DNA from: Gammaproteobacteria bacterium
GTDB lineage: Bacteria > Pseudomonadota > Gammaproteobacteria > Steroidobacterales > Steroidobacteraceae
DNA length: 7,915 nucleotides
Direction of reading: 5' to 3'
Assembly: GCA_030043215.1 (NCBI GenBank)
Contig: JASHYG010000122.1
Coordinates: forward strand, 1 to 7,915
The translations under genes and the position numbers were made by a program. The notes below the pieces were generated by a model. That model was not told where the DNA came from. It made no database searches and was given only the letters and a program-made list of their open reading frames with translations. The first letter of the stretch is position 1; every line of letters begins with the position of its first letter. Positions 1 to 6,615 of this stretch are shown here, piece by piece.

Positions 1-799
1 TCCCGTAGGTGTTCTTCGCCTCCCCGGGCCGGAAGCAGGCCTGGCCAACGAGCGCCGCCTGCTGATCGCCGAGCAGGCCCGCGATGGTCGCACCGGCGAG
101 CGGCGATGTCTGGACCTCACAGCAGATTCCGCTCGACGGCACGATCCGCGGCAGAGCGGCGCGGGGAATGTCAAACGCATCGGTGAGCTCGGGGTCCCAG
201 TCGAGCGTCTCGAGATTCATGAGCTGCGTGCGGCTCGCGTTCGTCACATCGGTGACGTGAACGCCGCCTTGCGGTCCGCCTGAGAGGTTCCAGACGAGCC
301 ACGAGTCGATGGTGCCGAAGAGCGCATCGCCCGCCTGCGCCATGGAGCGGGCGCCGGGAATCTCATCGAGCAGCCATTTGAGCTTCGGCGCGCTGAAGTA
401 GCTCGCGAGCGGCAGTCCGGTCTTCGCTCGGAAGCGATCGCGGCCACCCTGCTGCGCGTATTCGGCGACGAGATGGCCGACGCGCGTGTCCTGCCACACG
501 ATCGCGTGGTGCAGCGGCTCGCCCGTGCGCCGGTCCCAGAGGACCGTCGTCTCGCGCTGATTCGTGAGACCGACGGACGCGAGATCCGACACGGCGAGTC
601 CGGCGCGCGCGAGCGCCGCGCCGATCACCTCGACCGTGTTCCTCCAGATCTCGGCAGCGTCGTGCTCCACCCAGCCGGGCTGCGGATAGATCTGGCGGTG
701 CTCCTTTTGCGCGCTCGCGAGGGTCGCGCCGCGCCGGTCGAAGACGATGAAGCGCGTGCTCGTCGTGCCCTGATCGATTGCTCCGAGATAGCTCGTCAT
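1..799 (-). CDS. glpK: Glycerol kinase, N-terminal part (gene cut by window start)
   Basis: ATP-dependent glycerol kinase (FGGY family), a cytoplasmic enzyme that converts glycerol to sn-glycerol-3-phosphate, the substrate of the adjacent GlpD. I translated 266 codons from the ATG at 799-797. The N-terminal phosphate-binding motif DQGTTSTRF lies at residues 9-17. It is followed by GWVEHD, TNQRET, the substrate-pocket stretch IVWQDTR, then [18 protein letters not shown], and [13 protein letters not shown] with a terminal KNTYG. All of these are hallmark glycerol kinase blocks in the expected order. Full-length family members have about 500 residues, so roughly the C-terminal half lies outside the window. 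The start overlaps the glpD stop as ATGA (799-796), which implies translational coupling and one transcript, glpD first. No frameshift or missing motif is seen in the visible part. Xylulokinase and other FGGY kinases are unlikely given the TNQRET and DQQAAL motifs and the GlpD neighbour. Confidence 0.96.
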   Translation of the reverse strand, partial: MTSYLGAIDQGTTSTRFIVFDRRGATLASAQKEHRQIYPQPGWVEHDAAEIWRNTVEVIGAALARAGLAVSDLASVGLTNQRETTVLWDRRTGEPLHHAIVWQDTRVGHLVAEYAQQGGRDRFRAKTGLPLASYFSAPKLKWLLDEIPGARSMAQAGDALFGTIDSWLVWNLSGGPQGGVHVTDVTNASRTQLMNLETLDWDPELTDAFDIPRAALPRIVPSSGICCEVQTSPLAGATIAGLLGDQQAALVGQACFRPGEAKNTYG

Positions 800-2322
800 G
801 GCCGGGCTCCCAAGCGTGCGGCGTCGGCCCGGGCCTTCAAATAGAGCTCGAGCCTCGCGGCGGCGCCGGAGGGGACGTGCAGGCCGAGCTTCGAGCGGCG
901 CCAGAGGATATCGTCCGCGGTGGCCGCCCACTCCTCGGCTCTCAGGTAGTCCACCTCCGCCGCAGTGAGGCCGGCCCCGAGAGGCTCGCCGAGCGCATCG
1001 AGCGAGGCTGCGCCGCCGACGATGCGCTCCATCCGCGTGCCATAGGCGTGCGCCATGCGGCGAGCGACTGGAGGGGGCAGAAAGGGCCAGCGGCGCACCG
1101 CATCGTCCAGGAAGGCGTCGAAATTCCCGTCGGGCAGCTCGCCGCCGGGGAGGGGAGCCTCGCCGGTCCAGGAGTGCGGCGACCCGCCGACGAGCGGCCG
1201 TAGCTTGTGAAGCGCCGCTTCCGCGAGGCTGCGGTAAGTCGAGAGCTTGCCGCCGATCACGGAGAGCAGCGCCGCGCCGTCCGGCGTGTGCTCCAGCTCC
1301 AGATCATAGTCGCGCGTCACCTCCTGGGCCTGATCGGCATGGTTGTCGTGCAGCGCGCGCACGCCGGCGTAGCGCCAAGCCACGTCGGCCGCGGTCACCG
1401 TGCGCGTGAAGTAGCGGCTCACGCTCTCGCAGAGGTACTCGATCTCCGCGGGCGAGACGCGTATGTCGTGTAGGTCACCCTCGTATGCAATGTCGGTGGT
1501 GCCGATGAGCGTGAACTGCTCCTCGTAGGGTATGGCGAACACCACTCGCCGGTCGGGGTTCTGGAGCAGATAGGCCTGCTCTCCGTCGAAGATCCGCGGC
1601 ACGACGATGTGGCTGCCCTTGACGAGGCGCACGCGGTCGGCGGGAGGCAACCCGGCGGCCCGCCTCACCGCCTCGATCCAGCAACCGGACGCGTTGACCA
1701 GCGCTCGAGCGCGAACGTGGATGCGCCGCCCCGTCTGAATGCTCGCGCACTCGGCGTCCCATCCGGTCCGGTCCCCCCTCGCCGTCTCGAGTCGCGTGCG
1801 GGTGAGAACCGTGGCGCCGCGCTCGGCGGCGTCCAGGGCGTTGAGCAGCACCAGCCGGCTGTCGTCGACGCGGCAGTCGGAATACGCGAAGCCGCGCGTG
1901 AAGTCCGGCCTGAGCGCCGCGCCGGCCGGGTCTCGGTCGAGGCGAATGGCGCGGGACGGAGCAAGGCGCTTGCGGCCGCCGAGGTTGTCGTAGAACAGCA
2001 AACCCAGGCGAATCTGCCACCGCGGCCGCAACCCCGGCGCGTCCGGGAGCACGAAGCGGAGCGGGCGGACGATGTGCGGCGCGATCGCGAGCAGGCGCTC
2101 ACGCTCGGTCAGCGCCTCGCGTACCAGCCGCAGCTCGCCATACTCGAGATAGCGCAGTCCGCCGTGAATGAGCTTGGTGCTCGCCGAGGAGGTGAAGGCG
2201 GCGAGGTCCGCCTGCTCGATGAGACAGACGGTGAGGCCGCGCCCCGCCGCATCCCGCGCGATCCCTGCGCCGTTGATGCCGCCGCCGACCACCAGCAGAT
2301 CGAACAATAGTGTTTCCGCCAT
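796..2322 (-). CDS. glpD: Aerobic glycerol-3-phosphate dehydrogenase
   Basis: FAD-dependent, membrane-associated dehydrogenase that oxidises sn-glycerol-3-phosphate to dihydroxyacetone phosphate and passes electrons to the quinone pool. The 508-residue product matches the usual length of about 500. The FAD dinucleotide-binding motif GGGINGAG is at residues 13-20. The family signature [13 protein letters not shown] is at 48-60, a second one, GGKLSTYR, is at 357-364, and a C-terminal cap domain follows. The ATG at 2322-2320 is placed just before the FAD fold, as in relatives. Its Shine-Dalgarno match is weak: a GGAG lies about 20 bases upstream, too far to be ideal. The minus strand carries TATACT at 2356-2351, a plausible -10 giving a short leader, but no convincing -35 is visible. 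It heads an operon with glpK, the stop overlapping the glpK start by 4 bases. No glpR regulator is present in the window. Confidence 0.97.
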   Translation of the reverse strand: MAETLLFDLLVVGGGINGAGIARDAAGRGLTVCLIEQADLAAFTSSASTKLIHGGLRYLEYGELRLVREALTERERLLAIAPHIVRPLRFVLPDAPGLRPRWQIRLGLLFYDNLGGRKRLAPSRAIRLDRDPAGAALRPDFTRGFAYSDCRVDDSRLVLLNALDAAERGATVLTRTRLETARGDRTGWDAECASIQTGRRIHVRARALVNASGCWIEAVRRAAGLPPADRVRLVKGSHIVVPRIFDGEQAYLLQNPDRRVVFAIPYEEQFTLIGTTDIAYEGDLHDIRVSPAEIEYLCESVSRYFTRTVTAADVAWRYAGVRALHDNHADQAQEVTRDYDLELEHTPDGAALLSVIGGKLSTYRSLAEAALHKLRPLVGGSPHSWTGEAPLPGGELPDGNFDAFLDDAVRRWPFLPPPVARRMAHAYGTRMERIVGGAASLDALGEPLGAGLTAAEVDYLRAEEWAATADDILWRRSKLGLHVPSGAAARLELYLKARADAARLGARP

Positions 2323-2345
2323 GTCCGGTTCCGAGCGTGAGCTCC

Positions 2346-2359
2346 GAAGGAGTATATTG
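2346..2359 (+). promoter_or_regulatory. Ribosome binding site favouring a TTG start for the MFS exporter
   Basis: GAAGGAG at 2346-2352 is the only strong Shine-Dalgarno match near the 5' end of the exporter. It sits 4 bases before an in-frame TTG (2357-2359). The competing ATG at 2321 has no purine-rich tract upstream. The 4-base spacing is slightly short, so the choice is probable rather than certain. The same bases read on the other strand include TATACT (2356-2351), a possible -10 for glpD. Confidence 0.5.
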
Positions 2360-3844
2360 CGGCGGCTTGCTCGCCGCCGCGCCGGACGACTGACTGCCGA
2401 GACTCACCCTTTGGCCGCGCACGCCCGCTCCCCCGCGAGCTCACGCCTCATCGCGCTGATCGTCGCCTCCGCCATGTTCATGGCGGGACTCGACGCGTCG
2501 GTCGTCGTGGTCGCCATGCCCGATATGGCGCGCACCTTCGCCGTGCGGCCCGTCGACCTCAACATCGGCATCACGATCTACGTCCTCGCGCAGGCGGTGC
2601 TGCTCCCGAGCAGCGGCTGGATCGCGGACCGGTTCGGGGCGCGCCGGGTGTTCGCGCTCGCTCTGGCGGGGTTCACGGCGTCCTCGATCCTCTGTGCGCT
2701 GAGCCACACGCTCGCGCAGTTCATCGTTGCTCGCGTGCTGCAGGGCGCCGCGGCGTCGCTCATGACGCCCATCGCGCGCATCGTCCTGCTCAGATCCACG
2801 CAGAAGGAGGACCTCATCACCGTCATGACCATCAGCACGGTGCCGATGCTCGTCGCGCCGACGCTCGGCCCCGCCGTCGGCGGTCTCATCACCACGTACT
2901 TCTCGTGGCCGTGGATCTTTCTGCTCAACGTGCCGGTCGGCATCGCGGGCGTCATACTCGTCGTGCGCTTCATCCCGCCGCTCGAGGCCGACGCGCGCCG
3001 GCCGTTCGATGTCGCGGGTTTCACGCTCCTCGCCATCGCATCGGGCGGCCTTCTCACCGGGCTCGACCTCATGAGCACCACGAGCGGCTCCTGGGCGGTC
3101 GGCGGCGCTCTCGCTGCCGCCGGGATCGTCGTCGGTGCGCTCGCCGTACGTCACCTCTCGCGACACGCCCACCCCGTGCTCTCCCTCGCAGCCGCGCGCA
3201 TCCCGACCTTCGTCGCGACGACGCTGAATGGCGGCGCTCTCGTGCGGATGCCGGTGCGGGCGCTGCCCTTCGTTCTGCCTCTCATGTTCGAGGTGGTGTT
3301 CGGCTACAGCGCCGTCTCCGCGGGCTTCCTGCTGCTCGCGATGAACGGCGGGGACCTGCTGCTCAAGTCCGTGACCACTCACACGATCCGCCGCTTCGGC
3401 TTCCGGCCTGTATTGATCGCGAGCGCGGCGCTGATGCTCGCGGCGATCTTCGCGTGCGTGGCCGTCTCGGCCATCACCTCCTACTGGGTGAGCTTCGCCA
3501 TCCTCGCGGTGGCCGGCATGGCCCGGTCGCTGCTGTTCACGGGCACGAGCACGCTCGCCTTCGCCGACGTGCCGCACGAGGAGCTCGGGAGCGCGACGGT
3601 GCTGTGGAATCTCGTGCTGCAAACGACGAATGCGGTTGCCGTGTCGCTTGCGGCGATCCTGATGAACGTCACGTCGCTCGCGCTCGGCGAGCCCGTCGGG
3701 CACGTGACCTTGCGCAACTGCCAGGTCGCGCTCACCGTGATGGTGCTCCTGGGGGTGGTATCGCTGTTCTCGTTCGCGCGGCTGCCGCGGCACGCCGGGG
3801 CAGCGGTGAGCGGCCACAGGGCCGGGCGCGCGGCGGGTCGCTGA
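2357..3844 (+). CDS. MFS exporter, DHA2 (EmrB/QacA-like) family
   Basis: Predicted inner-membrane proton-driven exporter of about 495 residues, the normal size for 14-TM DHA2 drug/H+ antiporters. Numbering from the TTG at 2357: the first membrane segment begins near residue 31 and contains the D1-like motif LDASVVV (45-51). Motif A, GWIADRFGARR, is at 87-97. Motif B, RVLQG, is at 126-130. The antiporter motif C region, with GPAVGG, is at 171-176. SWPWIFLLNVPVG follows at 183-195. The start is uncertain. TTG 2357 has GAAGGAG (2346-2352) just upstream. An in-frame ATG at 2321 would give 507 residues but has no ribosome site and would overlap the glpD start codon on the other strand. The basic, Arg-rich N-terminus is expected to be cytoplasmic. 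The substrate cannot be read from sequence. No membrane-fusion or outer-membrane partner is encoded in the window, so it may act alone or pair with genes elsewhere. Confidence 0.9.
   Translation: MRRLARRRAGRLTAETHPLAAHARSPASSRLIALIVASAMFMAGLDASVVVVAMPDMARTFAVRPVDLNIGITIYVLAQAVLLPSSGWIADRFGARRVFALALAGFTASSILCALSHTLAQFIVARVLQGAAASLMTPIARIVLLRSTQKEDLITVMTISTVPMLVAPTLGPAVGGLITTYFSWPWIFLLNVPVGIAGVILVVRFIPPLEADARRPFDVAGFTLLAIASGGLLTGLDLMSTTSGSWAVGGALAAAGIVVGALAVRHLSRHAHPVLSLAAARIPTFVATTLNGGALVRMPVRALPFVLPLMFEVVFGYSAVSAGFLLLAMNGGDLLLKSVTTHTIRRFGFRPVLIASAALMLAAIFACVAVSAITSYWVSFAILAVAGMARSLLFTGTSTLAFADVPHEELGSATVLWNLVLQTTNAVAVSLAAILMNVTSLALGEPVGHVTLRNCQVALTVMVLLGVVSLFSFARLPRHAGAAVSGHRAGRAAGR
2359..2380. 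repeat. Perfect 8-bp inverted repeat at the start of the exporter gene
   Basis: GCGGCGGC (2359-2366) and GCCGCCGC (2373-2380) are exact reverse complements around a 6-base loop, TTGCTC. In mRNA this would form a very stable GC hairpin beginning at the last base of the proposed TTG start codon of the exporter. In DNA it lies between the divergent start regions of glpD and the exporter, so it could alternatively be an operator. It also encodes part of an Arg-rich N-terminus, so chance from GC-rich codons is possible. Confidence 0.45.
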
Positions 3845-3880
3845 GCGCGCCGCGGGCCGATGAGCGCCCGGCGGAGCGGC

Positions 3881-4219
3881 TCACCGCCCGAGCATCCCCA
3901 CGCGCCGCAGGAGCCACAGCGCGAAGAGGATCGGGAACACCCAGCCCGCCGGCGACAAGAGGGCCCCGCCAAGGCTCGGCAGCCATCTGTCCATGCAGGC
4001 GGCCAGGGCGAAGGAGCCCTGCAAGACGTATGGACTCACGGCGAACGCGCAAGCCGCGGCGAGCAGCCACGAGACGAGCCGCCGGCGAGTCCGCCAGCGC
4101 TGCACGCGCCGCACGCGGAAAGCTACTCGTTCCGCGAATTCCTCGGCAGGCAGCGGCTGCCGTGCCTCGTCGAAGAGGCGGGTCAAATCCTCGTCCCAGC
4201 GTTCCTGCATGGCGCTCAC
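3881..4219 (-). CDS. Small two-TM membrane protein, candidate anti-sigma factor
   Basis: 112-residue protein encoded directly after the ECF sigma gene. The GTG start (4219-4217) overlaps the sigma stop as GTGA, and an internal ATG at 4210 is an alternative. The N-terminal ~47 residues are charged and soluble (FDEARQPLPAEEFAERV near 16-32), then a strongly basic run ends in WRTRRR (42-47). A membrane segment covers about 48-66 and a second about 92-106. A cytoplasmic helix before a membrane anchor, translationally coupled to a sigma factor, is the usual anti-sigma arrangement, so that role is inferred from layout. The zinc-binding anti-sigma motif (HxxxCxxC) is absent, so it is not a classical ZAS protein, and I recognise no named family. 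Its 3' end faces the exporter gene, 36 bases away. The coding call is firm; the function is tentative. Confidence 0.8.
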   Translation of the reverse strand: MSAMQERWDEDLTRLFDEARQPLPAEEFAERVAFRVRRVQRWRTRRRLVSWLLAAACAFAVSPYVLQGSFALAACMDRWLPSLGGALLSPAGWVFPILFALWLLRRVGMLGR

Positions 4220-4779
4220 CCGTATGCGCGCAGCAGCTCTCGCAGCCGAGCCGCGCCGCGCGTGATGTGCGACTTCACCGTGCCGAGCGGCAGGGTCGTC
4301 GCTTCGCTGATCTCCCGATGGCTCATGCGCTCACCGTACGCGAGGACGATACAGAGTCGCACGTCGGGCGGGAGCAGCGCCAGTGCCCGATCGAGGTCCA
4401 CCTGCTCGGCAGTCGTGGGCTCGCCCGCCAGCCGGTTCGCCGCCTCGTGCAGCGCGCCGTCCGCGGCCGGTATCTCCCGTCCGCCGTGAGCCCGGATGTG
4501 CTGCAGCCACACATTGACGGCGAGCTTGCGCAGCCAGCCGCCGAAGGCGGCCGGCGCCCTGAGGGTGCGTATCGTGCGCCAAGCCTGAACGAACGCCTGC
4601 TGCGCGAGATCGTCGGCCAGGACGGGATCCCGGGACAGCCGCCGCAGCAGCTCACGGATCTGCGACTGCCGGCGGCGGACGAGCTCGCCATACGCATCGT
4701 CATCTCCGGCGATCGCCAGCGCTGCAACGAGTGCCTCGGCTGCCGCGCCCAACTGGTCGCGCGGCAGTCCACCAGTCAC
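4216..4779 (-). CDS. ECF-type RNA polymerase sigma factor (sigma-70 family)
   Basis: Cytoplasmic alternative sigma factor of 187 residues, typical ECF length, with only regions 2 and 4. Region 2 spans about 29-95 and includes the core-binding stretch LADDLAQQAFVQAW (54-67) and the promoter-melting/-10 part GGWLRKLAVNVW (80-91). Region 4 spans about 125-187, with ALLPPDVRLCIVLAYGERMSH followed by a helix-turn-helix ending in PLGTVKSHITRGAARLRE, which should contact the -35 element. I chose GTG 4779-4777 because it forms a GTGA overlap with the stop of the preceding gene and begins just before the conserved domain. A longer reading from 4860 would overlap that gene by 85 bases. It sits between two small membrane-protein genes, both overlapping it by 4 bases, so the three are almost certainly cotranscribed. 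Which signal it answers and which promoters it uses cannot be read here. Confidence 0.93.
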   Translation of the reverse strand: MTGGLPRDQLGAAAEALVAALAIAGDDDAYGELVRRRQSQIRELLRRLSRDPVLADDLAQQAFVQAWRTIRTLRAPAAFGGWLRKLAVNVWLQHIRAHGGREIPAADGALHEAANRLAGEPTTAEQVDLDRALALLPPDVRLCIVLAYGERMSHREISEATTLPLGTVKSHITRGAARLRELLRAYG

Positions 4780-5204
4780 GCCGAGCGATCCGGCGAGCGC
4801 TCGGGCGGCGGGTATCGCTTGAGCGCGCGCGCCGACAGCAGCAACCCGATGCCGACGCACACGGCGATGGCGCCGACACCCAGTATTGGGAACTTCAACA
4901 CCGGAAACTGCAGGCCCAACCAGAGCGAGGCGAGGCCGACGCCGATCCCCGTGCAGATCGTGATGATTCCGCCGATGTGGAGGTACGGCCGCAGATCCTG
5001 AGGCTGGTCGGTCTGCGGCTGGGAGTACTGGCCCAGCAGCTTTTGGATGATCGCCGGGTCCAGGTTCTGTCCGTGCTCGATGGCGCTTCTGAGCGCGTCC
5101 AGCTCGAGGCGTTTCTTGCGGTAGTCGTAGGCCATCCCGGCGATTGCCATGACGGCGATGAATAGCCAGAAAGCGATGAACGCCGAGGTACCGTTGGGGC
5201 CCAT
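4776..5204 (-). CDS. Small three-TM membrane protein resembling DUF6249, first gene of sigma-factor unit
   Basis: 142-residue inner-membrane protein with predicted membrane segments near residues 8-25, 76-97 and 105-124. A short cytoplasmic-type stretch begins YDYRKKRLELDALRSAIEHG (26-45), followed by a Gln/Pro-rich linker (about 59-69). The segment YRKKRLELDALRSAIEHG resembles proteins annotated as DUF6249, which I recall from gammaproteobacterial sigma-factor operons. That assignment is from memory and moderate. ATG 5204 is preferred because AGGAG at 5217-5213 lies 8 bases upstream. The ATG two codons earlier (5210) would be only 2 bases from it. Its stop overlaps the sigma start as GTGA, so translation should be coupled. 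Molecular role is unknown; a membrane sensor or a regulator of the sigma factor is an inference from position only. Confidence 0.85.
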   Translation of the reverse strand: MGPNGTSAFIAFWLFIAVMAIAGMAYDYRKKRLELDALRSAIEHGQNLDPAIIQKLLGQYSQPQTDQPQDLRPYLHIGGIITICTGIGVGLASLWLGLQFPVLKFPILGVGAIAVCVGIGLLLSARALKRYPPPERSPDRSA

Positions 5205-5217
5205 GTGCATCTCTCCT
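5205..5217 (-). promoter_or_regulatory. Ribosome binding site deciding the start of the DUF6249-like gene
   Basis: On the minus strand AGGAG (5217-5213) is followed by two in-frame ATG codons. The first (5210) leaves a 2-base spacer and the second (5204) an 8-base spacer. The second spacing is the normal optimum, so translation probably begins at 5204 and removes the first two residues of the longest reading. Confidence 0.6.
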
Positions 5218-5314
5218 GTAGGGGTTCGTGCAGTCTCGAGGGTAGAGATGCGCGCGCGATGCGGATTGGATGCACTGGGCCCGGTGGGCTACCGGCCGGG
5301 GGCCGGGCTCGAGG

Positions 5315-5995
5315 CTACTTGCTCTCCTTCGCGACCAGCCACTTCACGAGCTCGATCGTCTGGTCGTACCCCCCGGCGGAGGACACGGTGAGCCGATATT
5401 TCCCGTTGACGACGATCGTCGGCGTCGAATCCACCTGGGCGGCCTCCATGAACGAGTCGGCGCGCCGCATGTCCAGGTTGACCGTGAACGAGTTGGCGGT
5501 GGCGAGGAACTGCTCCTTGCTGATGCCGGTCGCGCGATGATAGAAGCTCGCGACATCGTCGATGTCGGGCGCCGGGCTCTTCACCCGCCCGCTTGCCATA
5601 TCGAATACCGCGAGCTCCCCCGTCTTCCACACGGCGTTGAACATGGCATCGTGGGTCTTCGTGGAGATGCCGAGCGCCTTGGCGGTGTAGTACGCACGCT
5701 GGAATACCGGCCAGTCCTCGTTCGGGTTGAATGACGCCGAGACATAGTCCATCTCGGCGTTCGCCGGCAGGCTCTGCCGCAACCGATCGGCAACGGGATA
5801 GAACTGATTGCACGCCGGACAGGCGTAGGAGAACACCTCCGTCACTTCTACCTTGCCGGGAGCGACGTTGGTCGGCTGCGGCGGCTGGACGAGGAAATAG
5901 TTCTGCCCTTCTTGCCAGGATGTCGCGGCCTGCGCTCCAGCCGGCACGGCGAACGGCAACAGCAGGGCGAGCAGGCTCCAGGAATATCGTTGCAT
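5315..5995 (-). CDS. dsbA: Periplasmic thiol:disulfide oxidoreductase DsbA
   Basis: 226-residue DsbA that donates disulfide bonds to exported proteins in the periplasm and is normally re-oxidised by the membrane protein DsbB, not encoded here. A Sec signal peptide covers about residues 1-23 (MQRYSWSLLALLLPF, then AGAQA before the likely cleavage). The thioredoxin fold starts with VEVTEVFSYACPAC. The redox site is C59-P60-A61-C62, and the cis-proline loop is T191-P192 in VDSTPTIVVNGKY. The helical insertion lies between them, and the length is usual for exported DsbA. The dipeptide is Pro-Ala instead of the Pro-His of E. coli DsbA. ATG 5995 has GGAG (6004-6001) 5 bases upstream. The sigma unit follows on the same strand after about 110 bases, and a small Cys-rich ORF lies about 100 bases upstream. 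Confidence 0.95.
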   Translation of the reverse strand: MQRYSWSLLALLLPFAVPAGAQAATSWQEGQNYFLVQPPQPTNVAPGKVEVTEVFSYACPACNQFYPVADRLRQSLPANAEMDYVSASFNPNEDWPVFQRAYYTAKALGISTKTHDAMFNAVWKTGELAVFDMASGRVKSPAPDIDDVASFYHRATGISKEQFLATANSFTVNLDMRRADSFMEAAQVDSTPTIVVNGKYRLTVSSAGGYDQTIELVKWLVAKESK

Positions 5996-6025
5996 GTGCG
6001 CTCCAACTCGATCGGATCCCCGCCC

Positions 6026-6031
6026 ATCATA
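6026..6031 (-). promoter_or_regulatory. Candidate -10 element upstream of dsbA
   Basis: Minus-strand TATGAT (6031-6026) differs from TATAAT at one position and sits about 30 bases before the dsbA ATG, leaving a short leader with the GGAG ribosome site. No good -35 hexamer is seen 16-18 bases further upstream, so this is a partial call. If correct, dsbA is transcribed independently of the upstream small ORF. Confidence 0.4.
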
Positions 6032-6095
6032 CCCGTGCCCTGCTCGAGATGGCGGATGGACCGGCCCGCGAGGCTCGCTCGTTGGTGCGATGGCC

Positions 6096-6464
6096 TCAGT
6101 TGATCTCGATGAAGCGGCCGGTCATCGGGCAGCGCGCCGGCTCTGGGAATGAGAGCAGGCACAGGCGCCCGGGTGGAGCGAAGTGCAGGCAGCTCCGCGC
6201 ATCGACGTCGCAAGTCCGTCCTGGGGGCCGTCGCCAAGCCCAAGCGACCGCCGTTCGGACGGGGGCGCGCGAGTGACCCGCCGGAACCGGGGTGAACGCT
6301 GGCCGTCGTCCTGCCACGCGGGTGCTCCAGTCGAGTTCGCGGGATGACCAGTCGCAGAGCTCGTGGGTCACCGCGGAAACCAGGCCGCCGTAGTGTTGGA
6401 GCGCCTGACAGGGCTGTACGGACGTCGTGCCGATCGCAAGCAACAGTGGAATCAGGATGTTCAT
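6096..6464 (-). CDS. Hypothetical small exported Cys-rich protein
   Basis: 122-codon ORF with a plausible signal sequence: MNILIPLLLAIGTTSVQPCQA, hydrophobic with a possible AxA-like end near residue 21. The remainder is polar and contains cysteines at 37, 85, 92, 102 and 112, plus C19 inside the leader. The middle (about 52-83) is Arg/Pro-rich and low in recognisable structure. The C-terminus CPMTGRFIEIN looks ordered. Codon third positions are GC-rich, as in the real neighbours. Against it, there is no Shine-Dalgarno before ATG 6464 and I recognise no family, so it could be a chance reading in GC-rich DNA or a decayed gene. No lipobox is present. It runs in the same direction as dsbA and lies 100 bases upstream. 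If real, the product would be periplasmic and a possible DsbA substrate. If not, 5996-6612 is a 617-base region with no other gene that I can support. Confidence 0.45.
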   Translation of the reverse strand: MNILIPLLLAIGTTSVQPCQALQHYGGLVSAVTHELCDWSSRELDWSTRVAGRRPAFTPVPAGHSRAPVRTAVAWAWRRPPGRTCDVDARSCLHFAPPGRLCLLSFPEPARCPMTGRFIEIN

Positions 6465-6562
6465 ATGCGCATAAACGCACGCGGAGGGCGGCTCGGGTCA
6501 ACTCGGTCGGACACGGTGGACGGGATCCTTCCGATCGAAATCGTTGCGCCGATCCCTGGAAT

Positions 6563-6590
6563 TTGCCGAAGATGTGGTATACTGTATAAA
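6563..6590 (+). promoter_or_regulatory. Sigma-70-type promoter of the DUF222-HNH gene
   Basis: TTGCCG (6563-6568, 4 of 6 to the -35 consensus) is separated by 16 bases from TATAAA (6585-6590, 5 of 6 to the -10). An overlapping extended -10, TGGTATACT (6575-6583), is an alternative. The stretch is a conspicuous AT-rich island in otherwise GC-rich DNA. Transcription would begin a few bases before the ATG at 6613, and the LexA box overlaps the -10. Confidence 0.6.
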
Positions 6591-6599
6591 TAAACAGCA
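6580..6599. promoter_or_regulatory. LexA (SOS) box
   Basis: The sequence holds CTGT (6582-6585), an 8-base AT-only centre ATAAATAA, and ACAG (6594-6597). This is the exact CTGT-N8-ACAG arrangement of the gammaproteobacterial LexA operator. Over the 20-base E. coli consensus I count 17 matches. It overlaps the proposed -10 and the expected start of transcription, so bound LexA would block the promoter. The ATG of the HNH gene starts 14 bases downstream. The divergent small ORF starts 115 bases to the left, so it is less likely to be the target. Confidence 0.8.
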
Positions 6600-6600
6600 T

Positions 6601-6615
6601 GAGGGCGGTGTCATG
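6601..6615 (+). promoter_or_regulatory. Ribosome binding site of the DUF222-HNH gene
   Basis: GAGG at 6601-6604 lies 8 bases before ATG 6613, a normal spacing. An ATG at 6599 is in another frame and has no such site. Confidence 0.55.

Noticed and set aside
1609..2310. 233-codon plus-strand ORF opposite glpD
   Set aside because: Antisense shadow of the strongly supported glpD frame, with no recognisable domain.
2441..3817. 458-codon ORF on the minus strand opposite the MFS exporter
   Set aside because: Composition is dominated by Arg, His, Glu and Asp with no domain or hydrophobic core. It is the antisense shadow of GC-rich membrane-protein codons, and the plus strand has clear MFS motifs.
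3853..3870. Short hairpin (CGGGC/GCCCG) between the convergent exporter and sigma unit
   Set aside because: Only a 5-bp stem and no T tract on either strand, so it is not supported as a terminator.
4780..4860. Longer N-terminus for the ECF sigma factor (start at 4860)
   Set aside because: It would overlap the upstream membrane-protein gene by 85 bases and adds a non-conserved Ala/Arg stretch. The GTG at 4779 gives the same GTGA overlap as the next junction.
2905..5001. 698-codon plus-strand ORF running across the exporter and the sigma unit
   Set aside because: It crosses several well-supported genes on both strands and reads as Arg/Ala/Pro low-complexity protein. A long frame without stops is expected at this GC content.
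5277..5310. GC-rich inverted repeat (GCCCGG/CCGGGC) just after the dsbA stop
   Set aside because: Six-bp stem with an 18-base loop and no T-run. It could slow polymerase but does not meet the pattern of an intrinsic terminator.
6578..6588. 11-bp palindrome TATACTGTATA as a separate operator
   Set aside because: It overlaps the LexA box and the -10 candidates and is explained by them; no independent evidence for a second regulator.
5848..6600. 250-codon minus-strand ORF overlapping the start of dsbA
   Set aside because: It overlaps the dsbA signal peptide and first domain in another frame, is Arg/Pro-rich without motifs, and would start inside the HNH promoter and LexA box.
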